Assembly: GCA_026261815.1 (NCBI GenBank)
Contig: JAMPIT010000258.1
Coordinates: 10,593,501 to 10,657,500, forward strand
Reading direction: 5' to 3'
Length of the DNA: 64,000 nucleotides
DNA from: Monarcha castaneiventris obscurior
Lineage: Eukaryota; Chordata; Aves; Passeriformes; Monarchidae
The notes below the pieces were generated by a model. That model was not told where the DNA came from, did no database searches, and was given only the letters and a program-made list of their open reading frames with translations. Of this stretch, positions 1-11,478 are shown piece by piece. Within the stretch, counting starts at the first letter, position 1. Each line of letters starts with the position of its first letter. Made by a program: the position numbers and the translations under genes.

Positions 1-1039
1 TTTAGCATTTCAAAAAAGCGTCACCGTGATCCTCAAATCCCTAAAGCATCTGAAAACTAGCAGACATCCTTAAAACTGTAGCTGGATCCATGTTATGAGA
101 ACTTTCTAAACATTCGTTCTCAGTTTTGGTGCAGAGAGTTCAGTACTAACACATACTACAGCTGAGTAGATGAAACAAACCTTGAAGTTACTAATAACTC
201 AAATATTACATAATTCACAATAATCCATCTCAGTGCTATACCCAGTCTCTTCCTTCAAAGAAAGAAAGAAAGAAAAAAAAAAAAGCAACTGTTTCGGGAA
301 GCTTACAGTGCTGCACAATACTGTTCAAAACAGTCTTTTTTTTAAAAGTAATGCCCACAAGGTTAGTCTCTCAGGCTTTCCAACCTGGGAAGCAGAGGCA
401 ACAGCAATAAAGTCTACTTTAAAGAATACACACACACACATATCCTGCTAAAGTTAACGTCATAGATACAGAGCAATTAAAATGGTTACCATCACCATTT
501 GCTTGCCACCCCTCACAAAAGCAGTGGGAGTGCCTCGTAAAAAAAATATGCTCCCTCAGCCACCTAACCATTAATTCAGCCATCCCAACTCAAACCACTT
601 TCATCAGATTTATGTTCCCAGTGCCAAGCTGAGCTGGCCCGGAGTTGTTATTTTTCATAGGAGCACTCCTGCATTCCCATCTTCTGGCAAAGGCAAGTAG
701 GACAGTCACAGCAGAACACAAAACCATTACGTGACTCTCTCCACAAAGAGGACAAGTTTGTCTCCATGGCCTAGTTGCTCATACACCGACTGAATGTCTT
801 TACATTGGTTCTTCATTAAGCAAAGAACAGAAGGAAGTCAGATGTCAGTGTACATAAGATCCACTCCCTTGACGCAGAACAAATGATACCACAGTAACCC
901 AAGACACAACGGCTGTACCCACCCTGGATACCACCACAAACCCATGAGCCTTTAGCCACCTGAGAAACAGCATGCACATTCCAAACCCTTGCAAGAAGAT
1001 ACATTTCTTCAGTACATTATTAGACCCTAATACATGAAT

Positions 1040-1240
1040 TGACTAAAGTACCATTTCACTTCGAAAGAGATAAACCAGTATTTATATTATTAATAATGAT
1101 TTGATTGCTTTTGAATAATTTAGCTTTTTTGGTGCATGACTGGTTTCCATGGAAATGCAAGCAGACTAAAAACCTGCAAGCAGAAGTGAGTCAGTTTTGC
1201 CTGTTTATGTCTCCTCAGTTCCCTTGGAAACAGACATTAA
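1040..1240. promoter_or_regulatory. Candidate intronic enhancer with two X-box palindromes and an AP-1-like site
   Basis: GTTTCCATGGAAAT at 1143-1156 and GTTCCCTTGGAAAC at 1218-1231 match the RFX X-box pattern GTTNCCNNGGNAAC (the second perfectly, the first at 13 of 14). They sit 75 bp apart and flank TGAGTCAG, an AP-1-like site, at about 1187-1194. The left flank is AT-rich with homeodomain-like TAAT cores. Enhancer function is inferred from motif clustering only. Confidence 0.4.
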
Positions 1241-3008
1241 AAAAAAAAAAGGACTAAAAAGGATAAGGGTCCTGAAATACCTTTGGAAAATCTCTTCCCA
1301 AAGCTTTATCTCTTTGGCTGCCTTTCCAGAATTAGAGTTGAAAATAACATAGAGCAACAGATGACAGAATAGTGACTTGATTTTTTTAAGGAGACATCAA
1401 CAGAACATACCTGGAGATGTTTCAAAAACCACATTCAAACTGACAAGCTCAAATTGTATTAACGTGGGTTTTGGCAAAAGTACTTCATGCAGAGTATGTA
1501 TTTCTTAAAATTAGTTCAATGCTGATGTAGAGAGAAATCCAATAGAGAACAAGAAAATAGCATCACACTGTCTTAGTCCCAAGTATATTTCAATACTTTG
1601 AGAGAGAGGGAAAAAGAAAAAGCTGCCTCGGGGGAACGAGCCCAGTATTTCCATTGCCTTTACTTTTCCATTCCATTACTTTTAAATTGAATCATTCCTT
1701 CCTTACAACACATTAATTTTGAAGTTGCTACATCAGCTATACAGGTATCAGGTTAAGTAACAAACATCAGTATTAAATTTGTTATGCATAAAAATGCATT
1801 CCTCCAAGCTGATAAAGCAAACCTAGGAGGGCCCGTCAGCAAGACTCCATCTCCCACCACACTTCTCAAAGACAACAGTGCACCCTCCCATGAGATGGAT
1901 CTTCACACTTGCACAGAGAACATCTTCCTTCCTCCTCAGAGCCAAATGTATCAGGGAAGGGGAAGGAATAGGATGGGAAGTTACTAGGAAGGAGGCTGCA
2001 GTGCATGTCTCAGACCTTCAAAGCCTGCTCCTATTGCTACCATTACTATGCAAGAATTCCCTGACAACCAAGTGTCCAGAAACACAAAGAACAGCAGTAC
2101 CATTATTTTCTCCTCCAAGTTCCTTCTGGAATATTCAGGGCAGCTGAACCTGATTACAAACTATTTATTTCCTTGTTTGTCTCCCACATCACATTATCAG
2201 TTCTACGTGCTCAGTACACCTCCGTGCAACTCGACACTTCATCAGAGGGCTGTGGAATCCATCGTTCCTGCCTGTCTGGGAAGAACGTGCTGGGACAGTG
2301 CACCCCAGCACATCTCTTACCACTACTGTCAGAGACTGAAGCTGCATTACTAACATCAGGAAAGAGAAAAAGGAAATCTTACCTCTGTCCTAAATCCTGC
2401 TCATATACTCCCAACAATCACCAGAACTCCAGGGCCCTCCTGCATTCAGTGTTACTTATTTTTGTACTTTGCTGCTGCTCTGAGAACTAACAATATACTG
2501 CCACCAACATGAAACAAGGCTTGGGGAAGAGTAGCCAGTCATGATACTCACTAAAAGGATGAGAGAAGGGTAGCAATCACTGAAGGTTCGTCTTGAATGA
2601 AAGAAGCAGTTGAACTTAATTCAATGTTAATCAGTTCACATTAGCAGAATTCAATCTATTCTTGTCAAAGTAAAGATAAACCTTAGAGAATTAATTATTT
2701 CCTATTCTCCTTTGTATTTTGGCAAGGTGTAGAGTCACACAGCAAGGAGAATAATCTCACAGTACTCACTAAGGCATCACTCGAGGGCAGATTTAACATT
2801 AAGTGGAGAACATTTAATATTAAGGGAACATTAAAAGAAACATTGATGTGTATCTTTCAGTCTATTTTGAAGTTTAGCCTCCTTTCTTGTAGAGGTCACA
2901 TGTACCTATAAACAAAATAATTTAGCTATTCATTTACTTTAGCAGCTAAATACACGGACATCCAAAAGTCAGAGAGACTAGACTCTTTACACAGTTACCA
3001 TTCAAATT

Positions 3009-3030
3009 CAACCATGGCAACCATGGCAAC
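3009..3030. promoter_or_regulatory. Tandem overlapping X-box-like motifs (9-bp repeat)
   Basis: AACCATGGCAAC occurs at 3010-3021 and again at 3019-3030, overlapping by three bases, so the unit CAACCATGG is tandemly repeated. Each copy matches the right half and centre of the RFX-type palindrome GTTNCCATGGNAAC. Function is inferred. Confidence 0.35.
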
Positions 3031-5902
3031 GATATGCACAGGCATCTTCTAAAACATTAAGTGAACAAACTACACAAGCAGCAAATAAGCAGATCAAGTG
3101 TTTTCCACCATACTCTACAACAAATTTGTTTGTTTCCATTATTAAACACAAGTGTCAAGTTTACTAAAGCCAGTCTCTGAAGAGATTGCAAGGGTGTCAG
3201 GTGTCAGGATCGGCTTAGTTTCATGCCTCCTCTAGCACAAAAAACAGAATGAAGATGAATGTCACTGCTGAAGCTAGGGAGTCACTATTAAACAGATGAA
3301 AGACACTGGTCACAAGAAAAGCAAAAATAATAAGAAGATAACTCACACAAAATCAATAATCTTTGATTATTAAGGACCCAAAAATTAACACGTCTGACCT
3401 AGTTTTGCTTTCGGGGACATCAGCATTATCATATCAATCTTAAGGAAATTTACAGGGTGACGCACTGTACTGTAATTCCGGAAATAAAACCACAACTGTT
3501 ATCTCGCACCACCTCTCTCATGCATTTAACTAGGCAAGGCTCCCCTTCAGCAAATAAAAAGTATAATTGGCCCATTATACATTGTATCACATTACACATT
3601 CTCAAGGAAGCCTCATCATAGTTAAATAAGTCACTTCAAATCTGTCATTTGTTAACTTCCTAATGCTAATTTATAGAAGCTTAACACTAACTCTTCATAT
3701 CAAGTTTCCCAATAAAAGCTTTCAAATTTGTACTTTAAATTTGCATAAGTTCCTCCTGTGTTAAATTACATGATAAATAAAATGGGTTTTGATACATACA
3801 AAAACTCTGAAGACCAACTGAAAACAGGTACCATCTTTACTGTTTCAAAAGTAACATTTGCCCCTTTACGCTAGACTGCTGCTTATGCTAATATTCATGG
3901 AACTTCATTTGATATTTAAGACACAAGCCACAAAAGTGTCTAGAAGGAACAACAGTATATCCTACATCAATTGTGACAACTGATAAAGAACAGTAGCTAA
4001 ATCTTCAAGTTGGCATCATTGCTTTGTACGTGTTGAAGAAGCTTAATGCAAGCACTGCAACTTTGAACAACAAATGAACAACACATTTTACACAAAAGAT
4101 TAGAAAAAGGGAGACACACACCAAACCAAAGGTCTGTTATGTTACCTCACAGTACTCCCTGTCAGAACATCCTGGGTACCCAAAAGCAGCCAATGCCCTG
4201 CACAGAAATCACTCTAACTAGGCTGCAACCTAAGAGTCATCTTTCCAGGTAAAAGTGTTCCATTTATAGAAATCCACAGTGTCTGCACACAGATTTACAA
4301 CACTGCATTGCAATCCAAAGTTACCACAAAACTCCCCAGGGACTGACATGGTGTAAAACAACAAATGGCACACAAAGCTAAAGGCACAAAATCCAAAGAG
4401 GATTGAAGAAAGTTAGAACTCTCCCCAGTCCCTTGGTGTATAATACATAAACACAGAGCTTCTTCTTCATTTGTAACAAAGGCCGCACACGAGTTGTGGC
4501 ACGAAGGGGTTTTTTGCAGGCTTTGGGAAGTCCAGCATGATTTCCTGGTGGCGTGAAGGAACTAAAGGATGGCAGATGGTATAATTTCATAACAGATCAT
4601 CACATAGTAGCAGATGTGGCAAAACTGTTCTTTTAATCACAGCTGTACTTATTTTCATGCAGGAAAGATTTTCCACACCTTGTCAACAAAAGTGCTACTT
4701 TTCAGAAAGTCATAATCAAGATTTTTAACTCCCTCTCTGAAGCATAAATCTGAAGAAAAAAAATCCCTGCTCAGAAAGACACTATGCATCTCCTTTTACA
4801 AATTTAGTCGTACAATACCTGTTCTAGTCCAAGGCACCTTAGTAGTTCTCCTGTCAAAATCAGTGCATCAGCACAAGTGTCATATCCAAGTCATCATCTG
4901 TCATCGTGCAAAACTTCTTAAGAGCACATAATAGGAGATTTGGAGCACGTAGAGATAGAAAAATGCTAAGTTTAAGAAGCATTGCAGCAGAAACCTCTAT
5001 CAGCATGCAGAGAAATGCAATACAGCAAAGAAGAAATTTGACCAGCGGCTTCTTGTCAGTTCTGGATCAGTGTTTCTCAGCTGCTGATCCAGGGAGCAAC
5101 AGTCAGCTCTGAAACATCTGAAACAGCCTGTGGAACAGCTGCAAGGAAGGCTGGCTTGTGTTTTGGGCAAGGGGGGTAGAGGAGGGAATTGTTTTCTTGT
5201 TTTTATACTTTCAATAAATAGTTCTTGCACGCAGGCAAAATCAACACAAACAAAAATAAGAGCAGCAACTGAGCAATCAAACCTCAGCCTAATTTCTGTC
5301 TCACTGCAACTGTAACCTTCTATGGCCTTACTGCACAGTACAATCCTCAGATTGTATTCAATGAGGTCAGATGTCTCTTCGGACTTAAAAAGGTTGAGAG
5401 ACATCCTTTAGATGACAGATAGTTGGCAGATAACAACATGGAAGATAAATGGAAGATGAGGATTTCTGAAGGACAAAGTAAGATGATGAGATAACCAGCA
5501 CATATGATTACAGAAAGAAATCAAAATTCACCAGAGGAAAAAACCCAAACTTGTCTCAGATATTTTAAAACATACAGAAGATTCAGGAAACAAAAGCCTC
5601 AAAATACAAACTCTTTATTTTGACAATTAGGAATCACAAACAAACAGAATACCCCAAGAACTGAATCTCTAATGCTAGATTTATAAAGCATGAACCTGCT
5701 TTTGTACCCAGTAATAAAAGTAAAGCCATAAAGAGCATTAGGTAGTCACAAATTCGACCCCTTAAGCATACTAAAAGCTCTAGCATTTCAGTGGGCTTAA
5801 TCACATCCCTCTAATACTACTAAATCAGAACCACCTCACCACTATTGCAACTATTTAACAGTTTTGGGAGCCCAGAAACAGTTGCACCGTGCTCCTACTT
5901 AC

Positions 5903-6017
5903 TTGAATCCTCCCATCTGAGAAGGTGCAACTTCCAAGCAGAATAGTACAGAAATCCCAGTACCAGAAAGAGGCAGAGGGCTAGCAGCAGGTTACGCATA
6001 AACACCAAGAGTCCCAT
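5903..6017 (-). CDS. ST3GAL3: ST3GAL3 first coding exon (N-terminus of beta-galactoside alpha-2,3-sialyltransferase 3)
   Basis: The exon encodes 38 codons plus one base, starting MGLLVFMRNLLLALCLFLVL and ending with the residues RWEDS. This is almost identical to the human ST3GAL3 start. It is the N-terminus of a type II membrane protein: a very short cytosolic tail, a hydrophobic signal anchor at residues about 9-28, then the beginning of the lumenal stem. The family transfers sialic acid in alpha-2,3 linkage to galactose on Gal-beta-1,3/4-GlcNAc glycans in the Golgi. The acceptor TTTTTCTTTCTCAG ends at 6048, so the full exon is 5903-6047 with 30 bases of 5' UTR. The donor GTAAGTAG begins at 5902. 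The ATG at 6017 is the family's start. All other coding exons, including the sialylmotifs, are outside the window. Confidence 0.95.
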
Positions 6018-6750
6018 CTTCACATTAAATCTGCTCTTCTACATGACCTGAGAAAGAAAAACAGGTTGAGGTCGGACCCACCTTATCCAAGGGGCATCCT
6101 CTCCAAAACATGCAACCCCATACCCACCGTAGCGCACAGATCCCAAACCGTGCTCTCCACAAGGTAGAACACACCCGTTCCCCAAAGCACACCAGAGGAA
6201 CGAGAGCTCCCACCGCAGACAGCAGCCTGTTCTGGCCGTCACAAGGCTCCGGAGAGGCGGGCAGCCACCGCCACGCTGTGACAGAGCGTCAGCCCCGCTC
6301 CTGCCCACTCCAGACAGCCGCGTCCAGCACGGCCCTGCCCGCCGAGGCCTGCCGAGCACCGCGTCCTCCCGAAGCGCCACAGAGCGAACCCGCAGCGCCG
6401 GGGGTGCCCCACGGACAGCGGGGCCCGCGGGAGCGGCCGGGGCAGAGCCGGTGCCGGCTGGAGCCCCGCGGAGTCCCGGGCGCTGCGGGGACGCGCTGCC
6501 CTAGAGGCGGTACCGCCGCCCGGGGAGAGGGGCTCGCCGGGCCCGGGCAGGAGGGCAGCCCTTCGCCGGCTGACAGCTGCCAGCGGCCGGCTGGAGCCTG
6601 GCTTTGAACGGGCAGCGGCGTCGCCGGCGCCGGGCTGCCCCCGCCTCGCCGTGCTCCGCTACCGGCTACGCCGCGCCGCGCCCCGCCGGGCCCCGCTCGC
6701 CGCGCCGGCCGCTGTGACCGGCCCTGCCCGCCCCCGCCGCCCCTCCTCAC

Positions 6751-6850
6751 CCGGCCGCCGCCGGCTCCGGGCGCTCAGCCGCCGGCTGCGCCCCCCGGGC
6801 GCGGGGCTGCGGGCGCCGCCATGCCGGGCGCGCCCAGCGGGACCCGCCGC
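6751..6850 (-). other. ST3GAL3: Probable non-coding exon 1 of ST3GAL3
   Basis: The coding exon has a 3' splice site before its ATG, so a 5' non-coding exon must exist. A good donor, CCGG|GTGAGGAGG on the minus strand with GT at 6750/6749, lies inside the CpG island downstream of a CCAAT cluster. The exon start (about 6850) is only an estimate from usual CCAAT-to-TSS spacing. An alternative first exon further upstream cannot be excluded. Confidence 0.45.
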
Positions 6851-6871
6851 CGCCGGGGGGCGCCGCGGCCG

Positions 6872-6983
6872 CCAATGGCGCGCGGGGCGGGGCGGGGCCC
6901 GCCCGCATAGCGGCCGCCGCCGGCCAATGGGAGGGTGCGGGGGGCCGCGCCCCGGCCAATCGCGGGAGGCGTCCGCAGCCAAT
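6872..6983. promoter_or_regulatory. Cluster of four CCAAT boxes (NF-Y sites)
   Basis: CCAAT occurs at 6872-6876, 6924-6928, 6956-6960 and 6979-6983, all in the same orientation. The outer two sit in the identical 12-mer CCAATGGCGCGC. NF-Y is known to bind such boxes upstream of TATA-less promoters; binding here is inferred. Confidence 0.7.
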
Positions 6984-7390
6984 GGCGCGCGGGCGGGGGG
7001 TCCCCGCCGGAGGGGCGCTGCGGCAGGGCGGCGGTGCGCGTGCGCCGAGCGCTGCCCGCGCCCCCCGGCATCGGCGCGCGGCGGCGGCGCCGCGGGAGAG
7101 GGCCCGGCCCCGCTCCCTCCTCGCGGCCCCCGCCGGGCATCGCTCCTCCTCCAAAGCCAGGCGCCGCTCCCCAGTCATGCCCTGGCATCTCCAGAGCGCT
7201 GCGGTGCCTCCAGGCACGGCACTGGGTGACCCCTGCAAGCGCTGCACCCGCTGTGAGGCTCCGCATTGCCACCCCACAGCACTGCGCCTGCCGCCGGCTG
7301 AGGCACCTCCGCTCCTGCCCGGCCGCTGCGCCCCTGCAGTGACACGGCATCGCCCGCCCTCCAGGCACGGCGCTGAATGCGCTGCATCTC

Positions 7391-7900
7391 CCTTCTAGTG
7401 CTGCACTGCCCGACCCCCGAGCACCGTTCCGATGGCCTCTCAGCCCTGCCCCGCTCTGCACAGCCAAGCTGCAGCCACGACACAGGGCAACGCAGCCCTG
7501 GGGTGCTTCCGTCACTGCCCCACGCAGCACCTGTGCCTGCTGCACAGCCCAGCCACTGCCTTCACACCATCCTCCGGCTTCTGCAAACCCTCACAGCGCT
7601 GCACACCCAAAAGGTCCTGCACGGCTCTGTGCCACCTCCCCGGTGTGGCACAGCCTCCATACCAGACTGCACGGACCCCACCAGCTGCCCTTCCACCGCA
7701 CAGCACAGGTCACGCCATGCAGACAGTGCAACTTCCACGCACTTCCCGGTATGTTAAAGTCTCCACCTTCTCACTGCACAGCTGCCCTGTGAGCACAGCA
7801 GCACTGGGGCCAGCCCGCACCAGGGTGGCACTCTTCCCGCAGCATTGCCCTCGTTGTTGCTGGCCCCACGGCCTTCTAATGCTCCTTAGGCAGAGAGCAA
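7391..7900. other. GC-rich intergenic shoulder with degenerate repeats
   Basis: Sequence rich in CAGC/GCAC words. The block TCCAGGCACGGC at about 7209 recurs at about 7361, suggesting a decayed duplication of roughly 150 bp extending from the CpG island. ORFs on both strands show no recognisable domain and no consistent splice sites. Confidence 0.4.
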
Positions 7901-8019
7901 GTGACAAACTCTAGTTTAAGGCCTCTCAGGGATAGAATGATAAAGGGAAGTTCCAAGTCATGCGAGGGAAAGTCATCTAAAAGGAAAGAAACCATAAGGA
8001 ATAAACCTGCAGCATCAGT

Positions 8020-8100
8020 GGCCAGCCCAGTGACCCTCCATGAGTCATTAATAGCAAAAGGAATACAAAAGGTGATTTTAAGGGAATCTAAGTAGGATCG
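8020..8100. promoter_or_regulatory. Candidate regulatory block with AP-1 site
   Basis: TGAGTCAT at 8041-8048 is a consensus AP-1 site followed by an AT-rich stretch (TTAATAG). It lies at the abrupt transition from GC-rich to AT-rich sequence. Function is inferred only. Confidence 0.25.
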
Positions 8101-9119
8101 TGTCCAGCACGGTGACAGCTCCCATTGGGGTGAGCCCAGGTGCCGATGTTGAATGGCAGACACCAACTTGAACAGCACAGATCTGGCTGAGCACTGCCTG
8201 AGCCTGCTCCCTGGCAGTTGACAGAAGGCAGAGTTCCTGCTGGTCACAGGGAGTGCTGGTGGGGGCTCATACAGCTCCGCTTCCACAGCCAGAAACCCCA
8301 CTTCATACTCTGCACTAATGAAGTCAGTGTGAGCCGGTTGCAAGTGTGGCAGCCATGCAGCCAGGCTTCCAGAGCTGCCACGTTCCTCTGCAGAGACACA
8401 GGGGAGACATGTCACACTCATGCGCCATCAGGTTTTTTTGGATGCCAACAACTTCTAGGTATAACACGAGACCAACAGACTCAAGCAAGCACCCAGGTAT
8501 CATCGCACCAGTATCCCCCTGAGGAGGTATGTGGAGAGGGGACACGACCACATCCATGCAGCCCTGTCCATCTGTAGATCTGCCCCCCCAGCTGCTGCCC
8601 CACCAACCCCCAGCTCGCAGGGCTGACCTGCTTAGGATGCTCGTTGCACTCCCTGAGGCAGCTCCGTTCCCTCCAGCTTCACGGCGAGCTGGCAGCCAGG
8701 GCTGGCCCGGGCAGCCTCCTCCGATGGCCCCAGCTCTGCTGCTGGGCTCATTGCTTCCAGCAACCCCACCGACTCCTGTGTCACATCATGTCTGGCTGGA
8801 GCCCAGTTTTACTTTACATACGTTTGCTTTATGCCTGCTCCTCTCTTCCCCTCTTCATCCCTCCATCTACGTAAGCTGGGTCTCTTCTCCCTGCCTCAAC
8901 CGCCCTTGTCCCTGTGACACAGAGCTGCTGCACTGCCTGCTGCCACTGCGCCACATCTGCTCCAGCTGTCCCCAAGCTTCACCTAAACCACCCCCGACCA
9001 TACCGCATTTTAAACCCCACGGTGTGCGGGCACAGCAGGTGATCTGATTTCAGTGATGAGATAAGCGGGGACCTACACCATGAAGCCGGATAGTGACAAG
9101 CCTGGGGCTTGCTCCTGAG

Positions 9120-9450
9120 ACCGTGTTTGTCACTCAGGAAACTCTACCCCCATTATCAGGTGTCAATTTGCTGGAAGGAGCCCAGGATGAAGTCACCCTT
9201 CTTGCCAGCCTAGAAAAAACTCAGAAGGCGAGCGCTGTGTGTCTTGGAAAATCAGGTACCAGCGCCTGACAGCTGTCTGATAGCCACGAGATGAATTAAG
9301 GCAATGATTAGTGGAGTGATTTGGTTCAAGTAGCAGGACTTTAGTCTGAACATGTTCCTACTTAGCTTACACATTTCATTCGCAGGCAGATGTCAAGCTG
9401 GATGTTGCTAGGAGATAGACAGCAGGGGAATAATTAAGTCTGATTAAATC
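9120..9450. promoter_or_regulatory. Candidate conserved enhancer with TGIF/MEIS-type palindrome
   Basis: GACAGCTGTC at 9268-9277 is a perfect 10-bp palindrome inside TGACAGCTGTCT, close to the TGIF/MEIS dimer site and containing the E-box CAGCTG. A GATA-like TGATAG follows directly. Further along are GATTAG and ATTAAG homeodomain-like cores and GTTGCTAGGAGA, resembling an RFX half site. The density of motifs against a plain background suggests a conserved element; no alignment was possible. Confidence 0.35.
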
Positions 9451-10129
9451 CTATCATATTGCTGTGCTGCTTTCCAGAATACTCTGGAGCTTTTCAAAGC
9501 CAAACTGACCAAATGATCAGGCAAATGGTTCAGCCCATCCTGCTCAACAAAACCCACTTGCAGCAAACCTGCTGAGCCTGTGGCTACCCACGTGTCTGCA
9601 GAGCATTTCCTACAGCAGCACTGGCCATGATCTGGGGAAAAAAGGCTCTGGCAGAGGGCGCAGCTGGTGGCTGCATTAACGGGTAGCACAAGACAGTTAG
9701 GGCTGGTCACTGATTGGAGCAGACAGTGAGGGGTTCTACCCCTGTGTCCCTGCATCCGTGCTGCAGAGACACTCACGTTGGACTAAGCATGACTTGGACA
9801 CACCAGTGTGACCATAAGCAAAGCTTCCTTCTGCCCTTCTTTTGAAAGAAGCCCGCCTGGGGCATGCCAAAATTGCTCTGCAAATTTCCCTCATGTGCAT
9901 GATGCACCACAAGGCATTCCCACTGAACTGACACTTGCCTGCTTTTTTATTTCATGGTGGCTGAGCCACACACTATATGGGGGGGACTCATAAATAACAG
10001 CTACAGGTTCTTTTCCCACCAGTAAATAAAGTTATGCTGTAGCTATCTGCATCAGATGCCAAACACACATCAACCTCCAGGCTTCCTTCATAGAGACTTC
10101 TAATCTCATTTTGCTTCTTTACCCTATAA

Positions 10130-10260
10130 AAATTACCATTCTAATACTCACACTGTAATCCTTCTCCCCAAATTAATTGTCATCAAATCAGACCTGATAC
10201 TAATTAATGCAATATTTTATGATTAATTAAATACCACTATATACCACAGCAAAGATCTCT
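10130..10260. promoter_or_regulatory. Candidate AT-rich regulatory block
   Basis: A dense run of TAATTA/ATTAAT homeodomain cores in about 100 bp, for example near 10170, 10200 and 10225, plus ATGCAATATT. It stands out from the surrounding moderate-GC sequence. Function is inferred. Confidence 0.25.
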
Positions 10261-11464
10261 TTCCAGTAATGGCTAGACAGAGATTACCTCTGCTGTTGCA
10301 CAGGCTTGAGGAATGCAATCTGGGCTGTAAGACACTTGTAGTTTGTCTTATCTCTCTGACCAAACTTGTTTCATCACATGCCCTCATTATGTATTATTCT
10401 TTAATACAGACTTTGAACGTGAACAGACTGAGAACACTTTACATTTCTGGTGCTCTTGCTACTCTAAGAAATGTTAAACAGCATCAGCACCAGGTCCACA
10501 CAAAACGAGTTAAAACAATCTGAACTTGGCTCAAAAATTCTGCCACCCTCCAGATGTTTTCCACAGCAAAGAATCCCACTTACCACTTTGGGCGCAGGTA
10601 AACACCTGGAGCCTGCCCACTTGGCTCCCCAAATGCTCTGCCTGACTGAAGCAGGTTTCCCAGGGTCTTCCTCAGATGAAGTGACCCAATGGTCCCACCT
10701 GGCAGGTGGCTGTGCTAGTGCAAGCCCTTGGGCAGCACCCTGCTCAGCAGCTCATCTCCTTGCAGTAATTCCAATACGCTAGGTTTGGTTCACTCATGGT
10801 TTCCAAGAGAGGGGGTAGGCTTGAATCGAAGACAAGCATTGAAGACTCCCACTTTTCTGGGTCTGTTTCAGGAGTCCCTCACCCTCACGTTCAGAAGAGC
10901 ATCCCACCTCCCTGTGTCTGGCTTCAGCTTGCAGACATACCATTTTGTTCTGCCTTCTGCTTGATTAAAGAGCCTTTCAGAGCCTGGCATTTTCTCTTTG
11001 TGACACTACACATATGCTGCAAGCAAACCCCCTCTCATCCGTCTTTCTGAAAAGCTAAATATACTGAGTCGCTTAATTCTCTTTCTGCTAGGCTTTTCCT
11101 CCCACCCTCAAGCCATTTTTTGCGTTCCTGCTCTATAGAGGCACTCTGATTTTCCTGAATCCTTTTCAAGATGCAGAATCCCACAATGAGCCTCCCTAAT
11201 GCTTTGACACAGGGATTTAATCTGCTTTTTCCTATTTTCTCTGTTAAAGGGCTGCATTAGTCCTTTCTACCATAGCATCAGGATTAGCATTCAGGCAGGA
11301 TTGTCCCAGAGCTTTTCCAGACCCCGTGCTGGCAGGTTAGAACCACCTGTATCTCAGCTGCACATCCAGGAACTAATGAATGGAGTTTGATGGTTGGGGA
11401 CACCTCCACTCTCACACACCTCCCTCTCTGTGCTAGAATCATGGATGTCATGGTTGCCACATTT

Positions 11465-11478
11465 GGGGGGGGGGGGGG
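11465..11478 (+). repeat. G14 homopolymer
   Basis: Fourteen consecutive G bases following ATTT. The length in an assembled sequence is uncertain because such runs are error-prone. Confidence 0.9.

Larger units (their letters stand above)
1..5902 (-). other. ST3GAL3: ST3GAL3 intron downstream of first coding exon (partial)
   Basis: AT-rich sequence following the splice donor at 5902/5901 and running off the left edge. I looked for the next ST3GAL3 coding exon (stem region after the signal anchor) on the minus strand and did not see it. ORFs here are short and resemble nothing I know. The stretch holds a short (AC) run at 428-440, A-rich tracts near 270 and 1240, and the X-box-rich blocks listed separately. 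Confidence 0.75.
6240..7390 (-). promoter_or_regulatory. ST3GAL3: CpG-island promoter of ST3GAL3
   Basis: The sequence is very GC- and CpG-rich compared with the AT-rich flanks, with repeated GGGGCGG/CCGCCC boxes (Sp1-type) and no TATA box. It lies immediately upstream of the ST3GAL3 coding exon in the direction of transcription. Long ORFs on both strands here are by-products of few AT-rich stop codons. Confidence 0.85.

Noticed and set aside
5000..5404. Minus-strand ORF of 134 codons just after the ST3GAL3 coding exon
   Set aside because: Does not match the ST3GAL3 stem or catalytic domain and lacks good flanking splice sites in a compatible phase.
6775..7545. Minus-strand ORF of 256 codons (and several others on both strands) in the ST3GAL3 CpG island
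   Set aside because: Arginine/alanine/proline/glycine-rich products on both strands are typical of GC-rich DNA with few stop codons; no domain and no splice continuity.
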